Positions 1 to 7,736 of a stretch of 17,361 nt of DNA are shown one piece after another (the stretch's first letter is position 1; each line of letters opens with the position of its first letter). The translations under genes and the position numbers were made by a program. Under the pieces are notes generated by a model, which was not told the origin of the DNA, searched no databases, and worked only from the letters and a program-made list of their open reading frames with translations. Source of the stretch: Ascidiaceihabitans sp047624005 (GTDB taxonomy: Bacteria > Pseudomonadota > Alphaproteobacteria > Rhodobacterales > Rhodobacteraceae); NCBI GenBank assembly GCA_047624005.1, contig JBLHPE010000045.1:1-17361 (forward strand). The letters run 5' to 3'.

Positions 1-17
1 CTTAAGATCACGGTAGG

Positions 18-36
18 ATGCCTGTGGATAAGGCAT
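18..36 (+). promoter_or_regulatory. DnaA box within a hairpin in the ftsZ leader
   Basis: The 9-mer TGTGGATAA at 23-31 is the exact reverse complement of the DnaA box consensus TTATCCACA. It spans the loop of a small inverted repeat, ATGCCT at 18-23 and AGGCAT at 31-36, followed by AAAA. It lies 48 bp upstream of the ftsZ start codon. In Caulobacter, DnaA is known to influence ftsZ transcription, so a regulatory role is plausible. That role is inference; only the exact match and its position are seen. Confidence 0.5.
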
Positions 37-79
37 AAAAACACCTGCAAAAGCGGGTCACAAAACAGGCGGACGCTAC

Positions 80-1672
80 ATGACACTGAACCTTTCGATG
101 CCCGGACAGGACGAATTGAAACCTCGTATCACCGTGTTTGGTGTCGGGGGCGCTGGCGGCAACGCGGTCAATAATATGATCGAAAAGCAGCTGGATGGCG
201 TTGATTTCGTCGTCGCAAACACAGACGCTCAGGCCCTTCAACAATCTGTTTCGCAAACGCGTGTGCAGCTTGGTATTAAAGTCACCGAAGGTCTAGGTGC
301 TGGAGCCCGCGCAAGCGTTGGCGCCGCAGCGGCTGAAGAAAGTCTTGAGCAAATTGTGGATCACCTTGCTGGTGCGCACATGTGCTTTATCACTGCCGGC
401 ATGGGTGGTGGTACAGGTACAGGTGCGGCACCAATTATTGCGGCAGCGGCCCGTGAATTAGGTGTTCTCACCGTTGGTGTTGTAACGAAACCGTTTCAGT
501 TTGAAGGTGCCAAGCGCATGCGTCAGGCCGAAGATGGTGTTGATGCTTTGCAAAAAGTTGTCGACACATTGATCATTATTCCGAACCAAAACTTGTTCCG
601 TTTGGCGAATGAGAAAACAACATTCACCGAAGCGTTCTCGATGGCAGATGATGTTCTGTATCAAGGTGTTAAAGGCGTTACCGACTTGATGGTACGCCCT
701 GGCTTGATCAACCTCGACTTTGCTGACGTTCGTTCCGTAATGGACGAAATGGGCAAGGCGATGATGGGTACCGGCGAGGCCGAAGGCGAGGATCGTGCGA
801 TCCAAGCTGCCGAAAAAGCCATTGCAAACCCACTGTTGGACGAGATTTCGTTGCGCGGTGCCAAAGGTGTGCTGATCAACATTACTGGTGGTCACGATTT
901 AACCTTGTTTGAATTGGATGAAGCGGCCAACCGTATTCGCGAAGAAGTTGATCCAGAGGCGAACATTATTGTTGGCTCTACGTTGGACACCGAACTTGGC
1001 GGCGTTATGCGTGTCAGTGTTGTTGCAACGGGTATCGATGCCGTTGATGTGCAGACAGACATGCCAGTGGCACGTCGCAGTATGTCGGCACCATTGCCTG
1101 CAAGTTTTGCAACTGAAGTTGAAGCACCTGTTGCTGCGGCACCTGTCGCGGCAGAGCCTACTTTGTTTGAAGACTTGAACGTGCAGCAAGCAGCTGCGTC
1201 TGACATGGCTGAAGACATCTTTGCAGAAGAGGCACCTGCCTTTGTTGCGCAATCGGATGATCTGCCGCCACCTGCTTATCAGCCACAAGTTGCAGCGTTT
1301 GAACCGCATAACCCTGCCGCACTCGAAGCCGAGCCGGAAACATTTGTGGCCCCTCGTGCACCTACAGCGGGAACACCCTCACCGGAAGCGATGGCGCGCT
1401 TACGTGCTGCTGCACAAAAAGTGTCTGCTGCAACGCCAGCAGCTGCGCAACATCCGCAAGAAACAGCGGCAGAGCGTCCACGTTTTGGCATCAATTCTTT
1501 GATCAACCGGATGACAGGCCATGCTGACCAGCCGCAGGCAGAACAGCCTGTTGCACGTCAACAACCACCTGTCCAACAACAAGCGGCAGTAGCCCCGCAG
1601 CCAACAGAGGCTGTAGACCCTGATCAAGAGCGGATTGAAATCCCAGCATTCTTACGTCGTCAAGCAAACTGA
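80..1672 (+). CDS. ftsZ: Cell division protein FtsZ
   Basis: FtsZ is the tubulin-like GTPase that polymerises into the cytoplasmic Z ring and recruits the divisome. The protein is 530 aa. The Rossmann start reads ITVFGVGGAGGNAV (about residues 17-30), the tubulin signature GGGTGTG is at 109-115, and the T7-loop region reads GLINLDFADV. The GTPase core ends near residue 320. It is followed by a roughly 195-residue linker rich in Ala, Pro, Gln and Glu, and by a C-terminal peptide ending IEIPAFLRRQAN that in FtsZ binds FtsA and other partners. A second conserved block, FGINSLINRMTG, lies inside the linker at 469-480. The ATG at 80 is chosen because MTLNLSMPGQDELKPRITVF is the usual N-terminus in this group; a GGA at 71-73 can serve as ribosome binding site. 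The 79 bp upstream would normally follow ftsA, which lies outside the window. The gene ends just before a strong terminator. Confidence 0.99.
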   Translation: MTLNLSMPGQDELKPRITVFGVGGAGGNAVNNMIEKQLDGVDFVVANTDAQALQQSVSQTRVQLGIKVTEGLGAGARASVGAAAAEESLEQIVDHLAGAHMCFITAGMGGGTGTGAAPIIAAAARELGVLTVGVVTKPFQFEGAKRMRQAEDGVDALQKVVDTLIIIPNQNLFRLANEKTTFTEAFSMADDVLYQGVKGVTDLMVRPGLINLDFADVRSVMDEMGKAMMGTGEAEGEDRAIQAAEKAIANPLLDEISLRGAKGVLINITGGHDLTLFELDEAANRIREEVDPEANIIVGSTLDTELGGVMRVSVVATGIDAVDVQTDMPVARRSMSAPLPASFATEVEAPVAAAPVAAEPTLFEDLNVQQAAASDMAEDIFAEEAPAFVAQSDDLPPPAYQPQVAAFEPHNPAALEAEPETFVAPRAPTAGTPSPEAMARLRAAAQKVSAATPAAAQHPQETAAERPRFGINSLINRMTGHADQPQAEQPVARQQPPVQQQAAVAPQPTEAVDPDQERIEIPAFLRRQAN

Positions 1673-1693
1673 CCATACGTAAATGTTGTAAGG

Positions 1694-1719
1694 AAAGCCG
1701 CCCTTGGGCGGCTTTTTTT
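1694..1719 (+). terminator. Rho-independent terminator of ftsZ
   Basis: A near-perfect GC-rich hairpin pairs AAAGCCGCC with GGCGGCTTT around a CTTG loop (1694-1715) and runs into a stretch of seven Ts ending at 1719. It begins 21 bp after the ftsZ stop codon, so ftsZ messages probably end here and lpxC needs its own promoter. Confidence 0.9.
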
Positions 1720-1741
1720 ATATGTATAACAACAAGATAGG

Positions 1742-1756
1742 TTGCGCGTGGCGCAA
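1742..1756. repeat. Short inverted repeat in the ftsZ-lpxC gap
   Basis: TTGCGC at 1742-1747 and GCGCAA at 1751-1756 are perfect inverted repeats separated by GTG. They lie just after the ftsZ terminator and about 120 bp upstream of lpxC. This could be a protein-binding site or a small hairpin; no function is known. Confidence 0.3.
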
Positions 1757-1804
1757 TACCGCCGATCTGTAACATCCATGTTTCAGAGTGTTGCAAGGAT
1801 TGAG

Positions 1805-1833
1805 TTGTTATTGTTGCGCGGCCTTCGTATCTC
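1805..1833 (+). promoter_or_regulatory. Possible sigma-70 promoter of lpxC
   Basis: TTGTTA at 1805-1810 and TATCTC at 1828-1833 are separated by 17 bp and lie 45 bp upstream of the lpxC start. A promoter is expected here because a terminator separates lpxC from ftsZ. The match to consensus is only moderate, so the exact site is uncertain. Confidence 0.3.
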
Positions 1834-1877
1834 AATACCAACAAAGCACTTAGCTGTGCGTCACACCCGAGGCAATT

Positions 1878-2801
1878 TTGCAAACAACGATTAAATCACC
1901 CATTAGCTTCTCTGGCAAAGGATTGCATTCAGGCGCACCTGCGCTTTTGACAATTCGCCCCGCTGGGGCTGAGCACGGTATTTGGTTTGCGCGGACTGAT
2001 GTGTTGGATGGTGATAATTTGGTTCCGGCACGGTGGGATGCAGTCAATCGCTCACCTTTATGTACAAAGATCGAAAATGCCGCTGGTGTCGAAGTGTCGA
2101 CTGTCGAACATGTTATGGCGGCCCTTGCTGGATGCGGTGTGCACAATGCGCTGATCGAAATTGACGGCCCTGAAGTTCCAATCGTTGATGGGTCTGCTGT
2201 GCCATTCGTACGTGGTATTGTGCAACGTGGTCTTCAGGTTTTGAATGCCCCAGTCCGTGCATTCGAAGTGATGCAGACTGTTTCTGTTACAGAAGGCGAT
2301 GCCACGGCCACGCTAGAGCCCGCCGATAGTATGTACATCGACTTCCATATTGATTTTGATGAGGCGGCTATTGGGCGTCAAAGCAAATCACTGCGCATGA
2401 ACAACGGCAGCTTTGCACGTGAATTGTGTGACAGTCGTACGTTCTGCCGTTTGTCAGATGTTGAAGTTATGCAGGCCAATGGTCTTGGTCTTGGTGGTTC
2501 TCCTGGTGAAAACGCTGTTGTGTTTGACGGTGATAAAATTTTATGTCCGGGTGGGTTACGCCATTCCGATGAACCAGTGCGGCACAAAATGTTGGATGCG
2601 CTTGGTGATTTGGCTTTGGCTGGCGCCCCAATGATTGGCCGTTACACGGGTGACCGTGCGGGGCATTCGCTGACCAACACATTGTTACGCAAGGCTTTTG
2701 CAACGCCTGGTGCCGTGCGGATGGTTGTCTGTGATGCGGAAATGGCGCGGCGCTTGCCGGGATATGGCCTTGTTTGGGACGAAATTCCCGAAGTCGCCTA
2801 G
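1878..2801 (+). CDS. lpxC: UDP-3-O-acyl-N-acetylglucosamine deacetylase LpxC
   Basis: LpxC is the zinc-dependent cytoplasmic enzyme that removes the N-acetyl group from UDP-3-O-acyl-GlcNAc, the committed step of lipid A synthesis. The 307 aa length fits the family. The N-terminus QTTIKSPISFSGKGLHSG is the usual LpxC start. The catalytic pair E77-H78 lies in TVEHVMAALAG, and the zinc-binding His and Asp lie in the block HKMLDALGDLALAG (about residues 237-250), followed by a His in the RAGHSL segment. The start codon is TTG, chosen because it gives the conserved N-terminus and because GAGG at 1869-1872 sits 5 nt ahead of it. No in-frame ATG would preserve the family N-terminus. A TTG start suggests modest translation, which fits a tightly dosed enzyme, although that is inference. 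The gene lies between ftsZ and bamD, its common position in alphaproteobacteria. Confidence 0.98.
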   Translation: MQTTIKSPISFSGKGLHSGAPALLTIRPAGAEHGIWFARTDVLDGDNLVPARWDAVNRSPLCTKIENAAGVEVSTVEHVMAALAGCGVHNALIEIDGPEVPIVDGSAVPFVRGIVQRGLQVLNAPVRAFEVMQTVSVTEGDATATLEPADSMYIDFHIDFDEAAIGRQSKSLRMNNGSFARELCDSRTFCRLSDVEVMQANGLGLGGSPGENAVVFDGDKILCPGGLRHSDEPVRHKMLDALGDLALAGAPMIGRYTGDRAGHSLTNTLLRKAFATPGAVRMVVCDAEMARRLPGYGLVWDEIPEVA

Positions 2802-2953
2802 TACTAAAAATCAGTTCATTTTGGCCAGAATAATCGCAGCTTTTGCGCAATGGGTGTTTGCAAGGTTTTGCATGTTAATTTAGTGTGCTAATAGCAGTCC
2901 AACAAAGCCTGAACAGGTCCTGATTGGGCCCTAAGTGGGTAGGGGTAAAAGCG

Positions 2954-3838
2954 GTGAGAAAAGCATACATGGCGTGCGGTGCCTCTCGGAAACGAGCGAT
3001 CGGTGCAATCGTAATGGTGGCTGTATTGGCTGCCTGTAGCAATGGTGGTGGTCGGCCCACACGCGGTACCTTATTCAATCAGCAAACGATCCCGCTGGAA
3101 GAATTTACCGCCGAGCAAATTTTTGAACGTGGCGAGTTTGAAATCGAAAGCCGTCGCCCTGACGATGCTGCCTTCTATTTCGGCGAGATTGAGCGGCTGT
3201 ACCCGTATTCTGATTTCGCCAAACGCGCGTTAATCATGCAAGCTTTCGCGTTTCACAAAGATAAAGATTATCCAAATAGTCGTTCTTCGGCTCAGCGGTT
3301 CATCGATTTCTATCCTGATGATGATGACGCTGCATACGCGCAGTATTTGTTGGCCCTTAGCTATTACGATCAAATCGACGAAGTTGGGCGTGACCAAGGG
3401 CTTACTTTCCAAGCCTTACAGTCTTTGCGTGAAGTGATTGAGCGTTATCCAAACAGCGAATATGCGAAATCTGCTATTCTGAAGTTTGACCTCGCGTTTG
3501 ATCATCTGGCGAGTAAAGAAATGGAAATTGGGCGTTATTATTTACGTCGCGATAACTATTCTTCTGCAATCAACAGGTTCCGCGTTGTCGTGGAAGACTT
3601 CCAGACGACCTCACATACTGCAGAAGCATTGCACCGCTTGGTCGAAGCCTACCTGTCATTGGGTCTGGTGGAAGAAGCGCAAACAGCGGGTGCGATTCTT
3701 GGCTATAACTTCCAATCAACAGATTGGTACGAAGATAGCTTTAAGCTGCTCAAAGGTCGTGGCCTTGAGTTGAAAGCATCTGGAGATGGTTGGTTGCGTC
3801 AAATCTATCGTCAAATGATTAAAGGTCGATGGCTGTAG
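2954..3838 (+). CDS. bamD: Outer membrane protein assembly factor BamD (ComL family lipoprotein)
   Basis: BamD is the essential lipoprotein partner of BamA in the complex that inserts beta-barrel proteins into the outer membrane. From the GTG at 2954 the protein is 294 aa. It has a basic N-terminus, a hydrophobic stretch IGAIVMVAVL, and a lipobox LAAC with the lipidated Cys at residue 28. The rest is made of TPR-like helical repeats typical of the YfiO/BamD family, including the YFGEIERLYPYSDFAKRA and PNSRSSAQRFIDFYPDD segments. GTG 2954 is preferred because AGGGG at 2941-2945 is spaced 8 nt ahead of it. A longer TTG start at 2924 lacks such a site, and an ATG at 2969 has only a weak one; both would keep the lipobox. 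A 122-bp gap separates the nearest possible lpxC stop from the longest start, with no obvious terminator. recN follows after 40 bp, so the two are probably co-transcribed. Confidence 0.95.
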   Translation: MRKAYMACGASRKRAIGAIVMVAVLAACSNGGGRPTRGTLFNQQTIPLEEFTAEQIFERGEFEIESRRPDDAAFYFGEIERLYPYSDFAKRALIMQAFAFHKDKDYPNSRSSAQRFIDFYPDDDDAAYAQYLLALSYYDQIDEVGRDQGLTFQALQSLREVIERYPNSEYAKSAILKFDLAFDHLASKEMEIGRYYLRRDNYSSAINRFRVVVEDFQTTSHTAEALHRLVEAYLSLGLVEEAQTAGAILGYNFQSTDWYEDSFKLLKGRGLELKASGDGWLRQIYRQMIKGRWL

Positions 3839-3878
3839 CGCAAGGTGCGCGATACGCGCATCTTACAGGCCAGACCTG

Positions 3879-5534
3879 ATGCTACGCGGGCTTGATATTT
3901 CTAACATGCTGATTATTGACCGGTTGGAATTAGCGTTTCAACCGGGTCTAAATGTACTGACCGGTGAAACAGGCGCAGGCAAGTCCATCCTATTGGATTC
4001 ACTTGGTTTTGTTCTAGGTTGGCGCGGACGTGCAGATTTGGTCCGACAGGGTTCGGATCAAGGGGAAGTAACCGCATGGTTTGATTTGCCAGTTGGGCAC
4101 CCTGCACATGCTGTCCTTGAAGAAGCGGGGTTGCCCGACGGTGATGAGTTGATCCTGCGCCGCATCAACACTTCTGATGGACGTAAAACAGCATGGGTTA
4201 ATGACCGTCGTTGTTCTGGTGAAGTGTTGCGCCAACTGTCTGAGACATTGTTAGAATTACATGGTCAGCATGATGATCGCGGATTGCTTGATCCACGTGG
4301 GCATCGCGCAATTCTAGATGAATTCGCGTCCACTGAAGGGGCTAAAGTTAAGACACGTAAGGCTTGGTCTTTGATGGGAACCTCCCGTAAAGCGCTGAAA
4401 GCGGCCGAAGCTGCGATGGATGCCATTCGGGCTGAAGAAGAGTTTTTGCGCCATGCGGTTGCGGAACTAGGTATGTTGTCTCCCGAACCCGGTGAAGACG
4501 AGGCTTTAGATACGCGTCGTCGCCAAATGCAGGGCGCCGAAAAGATCCGTGATGATGTTATTAAAGCGCTTGAGACGCTGGGTCAAAACGGTGCCGAAGC
4601 CAGCATGGGCAATGCGTTGCGATGGTTGGACGGTGTCGCTGATAAAGCCGACGGCTATTTGGAAGCACCTATCTCTTCGGTGGGCCGTGCGATGGTCGAG
4701 TTGGACGAGGCGATGGATGGTATTGTCGCTTGCATTGACACTTTGTCCTTTAATCCAGCCGAGTTGGAAGATACCGAGGAACGCTTGTTTGCGATCCGTG
4801 CGATGGCCCGCAAATATGACGTTGCTCCTGATGAGCTGGCCGACCTTGCTTTGAAGTTAGGGGCCAAGCTGACTGCTTTGGATGCGGGCGACGCTGATTT
4901 GGCAGAACTGCGTATTGCATTGACGGCTGCTGAAGCTGGATATGATGATGCAGCAACTGCACTGACCAATGCACGTCGCAAATCTGCGGGTAAATTGGAT
5001 AAGGCTGTCACAGCCGAATTGGCCCCGTTGAAAATGGATAGGGCTGTTTTTGAGACAACAATTGAGCCGGAGACCGCAGGACCTGAGGGGCGCGATACTG
5101 TCGCATTTTGTGTTGCCACCAACCCCGGTGCCCCGTCAGGTCAATTGAACAAGATCGCATCTGGTGGTGAATTGAGCCGTTTTCTTTTGGCATTAAAGGT
5201 CTGTCTGACGGATGGCGACGCAGGGTTAACCATGATCTTCGATGAGATTGATCGCGGTGTGGGTGGAGCAACCGCAGACGCAGTTGGGCGACGTTTGGCA
5301 GCCTTGGCCGAGGGTGGTCAGGTTCTAGTTGTTACGCACTCGCCCCAAGTTGCGGCCCTTGGCGCGCATCATTGGCGGGTCGAAAAGTCCGTTACTAAAG
5401 GTATGACAACATCGCGTGTTGTGCCACTGTCTCCTGACCAACGGGTTGACGAGATCGCCCGGATGGTTGCCGGTGACACGATCACAGAAGCAGCCCGTGG
5501 TGCCGCACGGCAGTTGATCCAGAACGCGGGTTAG
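3879..5534 (+). CDS. recN: DNA repair protein RecN
   Basis: RecN is an SMC-like ATPase that acts early in recombinational repair of double-strand breaks. The 551 aa length is normal. The N-terminal half-ATPase carries Walker A GETGAGKS at residues 29-36 after the typical start MLRGLDISNMLIIDRLEL. A Q-loop-like region containing ELHGQHD follows, and the middle holds Ala/Glu-rich coiled-coil arms. The C-terminal half carries the ABC signature SGGELSRF at 428-435, Walker B MIFDE at 452-456 and the switch His in VTHSPQVAA. The ATG at 3879 is the only start that keeps the family N-terminus; its ribosome binding site is weak (AGG about 11 nt upstream). The gene directly follows bamD, as in many alphaproteobacteria. 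In many relatives ligA comes next, but here a CLC gene does. Confidence 0.98.
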   Translation: MLRGLDISNMLIIDRLELAFQPGLNVLTGETGAGKSILLDSLGFVLGWRGRADLVRQGSDQGEVTAWFDLPVGHPAHAVLEEAGLPDGDELILRRINTSDGRKTAWVNDRRCSGEVLRQLSETLLELHGQHDDRGLLDPRGHRAILDEFASTEGAKVKTRKAWSLMGTSRKALKAAEAAMDAIRAEEEFLRHAVAELGMLSPEPGEDEALDTRRRQMQGAEKIRDDVIKALETLGQNGAEASMGNALRWLDGVADKADGYLEAPISSVGRAMVELDEAMDGIVACIDTLSFNPAELEDTEERLFAIRAMARKYDVAPDELADLALKLGAKLTALDAGDADLAELRIALTAAEAGYDDAATALTNARRKSAGKLDKAVTAELAPLKMDRAVFETTIEPETAGPEGRDTVAFCVATNPGAPSGQLNKIASGGELSRFLLALKVCLTDGDAGLTMIFDEIDRGVGGATADAVGRRLAALAEGGQVLVVTHSPQVAALGAHHWRVEKSVTKGMTTSRVVPLSPDQRVDEIARMVAGDTITEAARGAARQLIQNAG

Positions 5535-5621
5535 GTTGACGATTTTGTGTATCGTGCCGGCCGGGCTTTCGCCCTGTGCTGCTTTGTCCTAAACAGGGTT
5601 CAATGATAGCTGCAGCAGACC

Positions 5622-7310
5622 GTGTTACAACCTATGAAGTCCTACATTAACACTCAAATCGACACGGCATGGACTGCGTTTCGCAGTGGTTGGCAGTTGT
5701 TGCGTCGCGAGGGGCCGGGGCAGGTGCAATTCTGGTTCATTGCACTTGCCGTCGGTATTGCCTCTGGGTTTGCAGCCCTATTTTTTCGTAAAGGTATCGA
5801 AGGGTTACAGGCGTTTCTTTATGGGACGGATGACGTGCAAATGTTGCACACCTTCGCCCAATCCTTACCGTGGTATTGGATATTGGCAATACCAGCCGTT
5901 GGTGGATTGCTGGTTGGTTTGATTTTGCACAAGTTCACGCCAGACGCACGGGTGCGCAGCGTTGCTGATGTTATCGAAGGCGCGGCCATGAAGGAGGGGC
6001 GCGTGGAAACCCGCGCTGGTGTTGCGTCTGCATTTGCGTCTTTCATCACACTGTCTTCAGGTGGATCGACGGGACGGGAGGGTCCGGTTGTACACCTTGC
6101 CGCCGTGATCGCGACCAAAGTCAGCCGTTATATTCACGCAGATGGCATCACGGGGCGCGACTTGTTGGGCTGCGCAGTCGCTGCTGCCGTTTCCGCCAGT
6201 TTTAACGCGCCGATCGCAGGTGCGCTTTTCGCGCTTGAGGTGGTTTTACGTCATTTCGCGGTCCACGCTTTCGCGCCTATTGTGATCGCAGCAGTTGCGG
6301 GGACAGTGATCAACCGGATCGAGTTTGGTGGCGTTACAGAATTCACATTGCCTGCGCCCGAAGCCTTGCAGTTTTATGTTGAATTGCCTGCTTTCGTCCT
6401 ATTGGGTTTGGTCAGTGGGTTGGTCGCGATTATTCTTATGCGGTCAATCTTTTGGGCGGATGATTTTGGTACAAAAATTCAAGCGCGCATTGGATTTCCA
6501 CGTTGGTTGCGTCCTGCAATTGCCGGTCTCCTGTTGGGCGCGATTGCGATCTTTTACCCGCATATTATCGGCGTCGGATACGAGACAATGTCGCTGGCAT
6601 TGACCGGTCGACTTGGGCTGCATGAGGTGATTGTATTTGCTGCCCTGAAAACCTTCGCCGTTGCGATCACAATGGCCGGCCGGATGGGGGGGGGCGTTTT
6701 TTCCCCATCGTTGATGATCGGTGCGTTGACTGGACTGGGGTTTGGTCTGATTGCCACGGGCATCTTCCCTGATGTTTCAGGTACGGTCACGCTTTATGCG
6801 CTGGCTGGCATGGGTGCTGTGGCTGCAGCTGTTCTTGGGGCACCAATTTCGACAACGTTGATTGTGTTTGAATTGACCGGAGATTGGCAAACGGGACTTG
6901 CAGTGATGGTGTCGGTTTCGATCTCTACAGCACTTGCATCGCGTATTGTTAATCGGTCATTCTTTTTGACCCAGATTGAACGAAGGGGCATTCATTTGGC
7001 GGCTGGTCCACAGGCGTATTTGCTGGCTATGTTCCGCGTTGCCAGTGTGATGCGCCAAACCGATGACCCGCGCGCGGCAGACGAGGATGCATGCTGGGAA
7101 ATGATCGGCGACGGGATTTATGTGGATGGGAACGCCACACTCGAAGCGGCCATGCCGATCTTTGAACGTGCATCCGTTCCGTTCATTCCTGTGGTCACAT
7201 TAAGTGGCGAAGACAGCCCGCCTGAATTATGGGGCGCGCTGTTTCATGTTGATGCGCTCAAGGCCTATAACCGCGCTTTGGCGGCCACGGCTGCGGAAGA
7301 ACACTCCTGA
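5622..7310 (+). CDS. CLC-family chloride channel or transporter with a C-terminal CBS-like region
   Basis: This is an inner-membrane anion transport protein of the CLC family, 562 aa, with many hydrophobic helices. The pore motif GREGP is at 151-155 with the gating Glu at 153, the segment NAPIAGALFALEVV is at 195-208, and GVFSP is at 358-362. The first selectivity motif (GSGIP in E. coli ClcA) is replaced by RSVAD-type sequence near 112-116. The position matching the proton-pathway Glu203 of ClcA is Val207, and the position matching Tyr445 is Phe448. Channel-type CLCs also carry Val at the first of these sites, so transport mode is open. Residues 470-562 contain a soluble tail that resembles a degenerate CBS domain (DGNATLEAAMPIFERASVPF). 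The GTG at 5622 is the longest start; ATG 5634 is an alternative, and neither has a clear ribosome binding site. A run of nine Gs at 6686-6694 encodes part of the GVFSP pore motif. The stop codon directly abuts that of the opposing DUF427 gene. Confidence 0.93.
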   Translation: MLQPMKSYINTQIDTAWTAFRSGWQLLRREGPGQVQFWFIALAVGIASGFAALFFRKGIEGLQAFLYGTDDVQMLHTFAQSLPWYWILAIPAVGGLLVGLILHKFTPDARVRSVADVIEGAAMKEGRVETRAGVASAFASFITLSSGGSTGREGPVVHLAAVIATKVSRYIHADGITGRDLLGCAVAAAVSASFNAPIAGALFALEVVLRHFAVHAFAPIVIAAVAGTVINRIEFGGVTEFTLPAPEALQFYVELPAFVLLGLVSGLVAIILMRSIFWADDFGTKIQARIGFPRWLRPAIAGLLLGAIAIFYPHIIGVGYETMSLALTGRLGLHEVIVFAALKTFAVAITMAGRMGGGVFSPSLMIGALTGLGFGLIATGIFPDVSGTVTLYALAGMGAVAAAVLGAPISTTLIVFELTGDWQTGLAVMVSVSISTALASRIVNRSFFLTQIERRGIHLAAGPQAYLLAMFRVASVMRQTDDPRAADEDACWEMIGDGIYVDGNATLEAAMPIFERASVPFIPVVTLSGEDSPPELWGALFHVDALKAYNRALAATAAEEHS

Positions 7311-7655
7311 TCAGGTGTTTTCAATGGTGATCAAGGCACCGGTGAAAAACGCGAGGTGGTCTTTGATTGCTTCAACACCAGCCTTTGGGGCTTCGTAACT
7401 CCAAACAGCATTTTCAAGGGTTGTCGATTTTGTCACCACTGAAAAATATGTTGCAACCCCCTTATGCATGCATTGGGTGGTTTGCTCTGTCTGGTCTAGG
7501 AACGCCATTGCGATGTCAGAGCGAGGGAAATAAATAACGGGCGCATTATCAGCCTCCGACACTTCCAATGCATTTTTGGTTTCACCCAAAACAGCACCAC
7601 CCGCGCGGACACTCCAAGTGCCGGATACTTTGCGAATTTTGATATGTTCTGCCAT
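7311..7655 (-). CDS. DUF427 domain protein
   Basis: This is a 114-aa soluble protein of the DUF427 family. The domain covers nearly the whole length and shows the family landmarks: an N-terminal Trp in a VSGTWSVRAGG strand, a GAVLGETKNALEV strand, a YFPRSDI turn followed by MAFLDQ, an HKGVATYFSV segment, and the C-terminal ENAVWSYEAP plus a final helix. The molecular function is not established, so none is assigned. The start ATG (complement of 7653-7655) has an AAGGGG-type ribosome binding site in the complement of 7663-7669. It is 81 bp downstream of aminopeptidase P on the same strand and may be read through from it. Its stop codon is immediately adjacent to the stop of the opposing CLC gene, with no spacer for a separate terminator. 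Confidence 0.9.
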   Translation of the reverse strand: MAEHIKIRKVSGTWSVRAGGAVLGETKNALEVSEADNAPVIYFPRSDIAMAFLDQTEQTTQCMHKGVATYFSVVTKSTTLENAVWSYEAPKAGVEAIKDHLAFFTGALITIENT

Positions 7656-7736
7656 GACTGATCCCCTTGGTGCCTTCGTTTATCGGCGTAAGGTATCAGA
7701 GCTATGACACCCCAACCAGCCGTTTCGCGTCATCGG

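Noticed and set aside
458..895. Minus-strand 145-codon frame inside ftsZ
   Set aside because: It is a shadow of the ftsZ coding frame with no supporting start signal or domain.
5560..5600. GGGC-TTTC-GCCC and CCCTGT/ACAGGG inverted repeats after recN
   Set aside because: Stems are short and lack a T-run; not strong enough to call a terminator.
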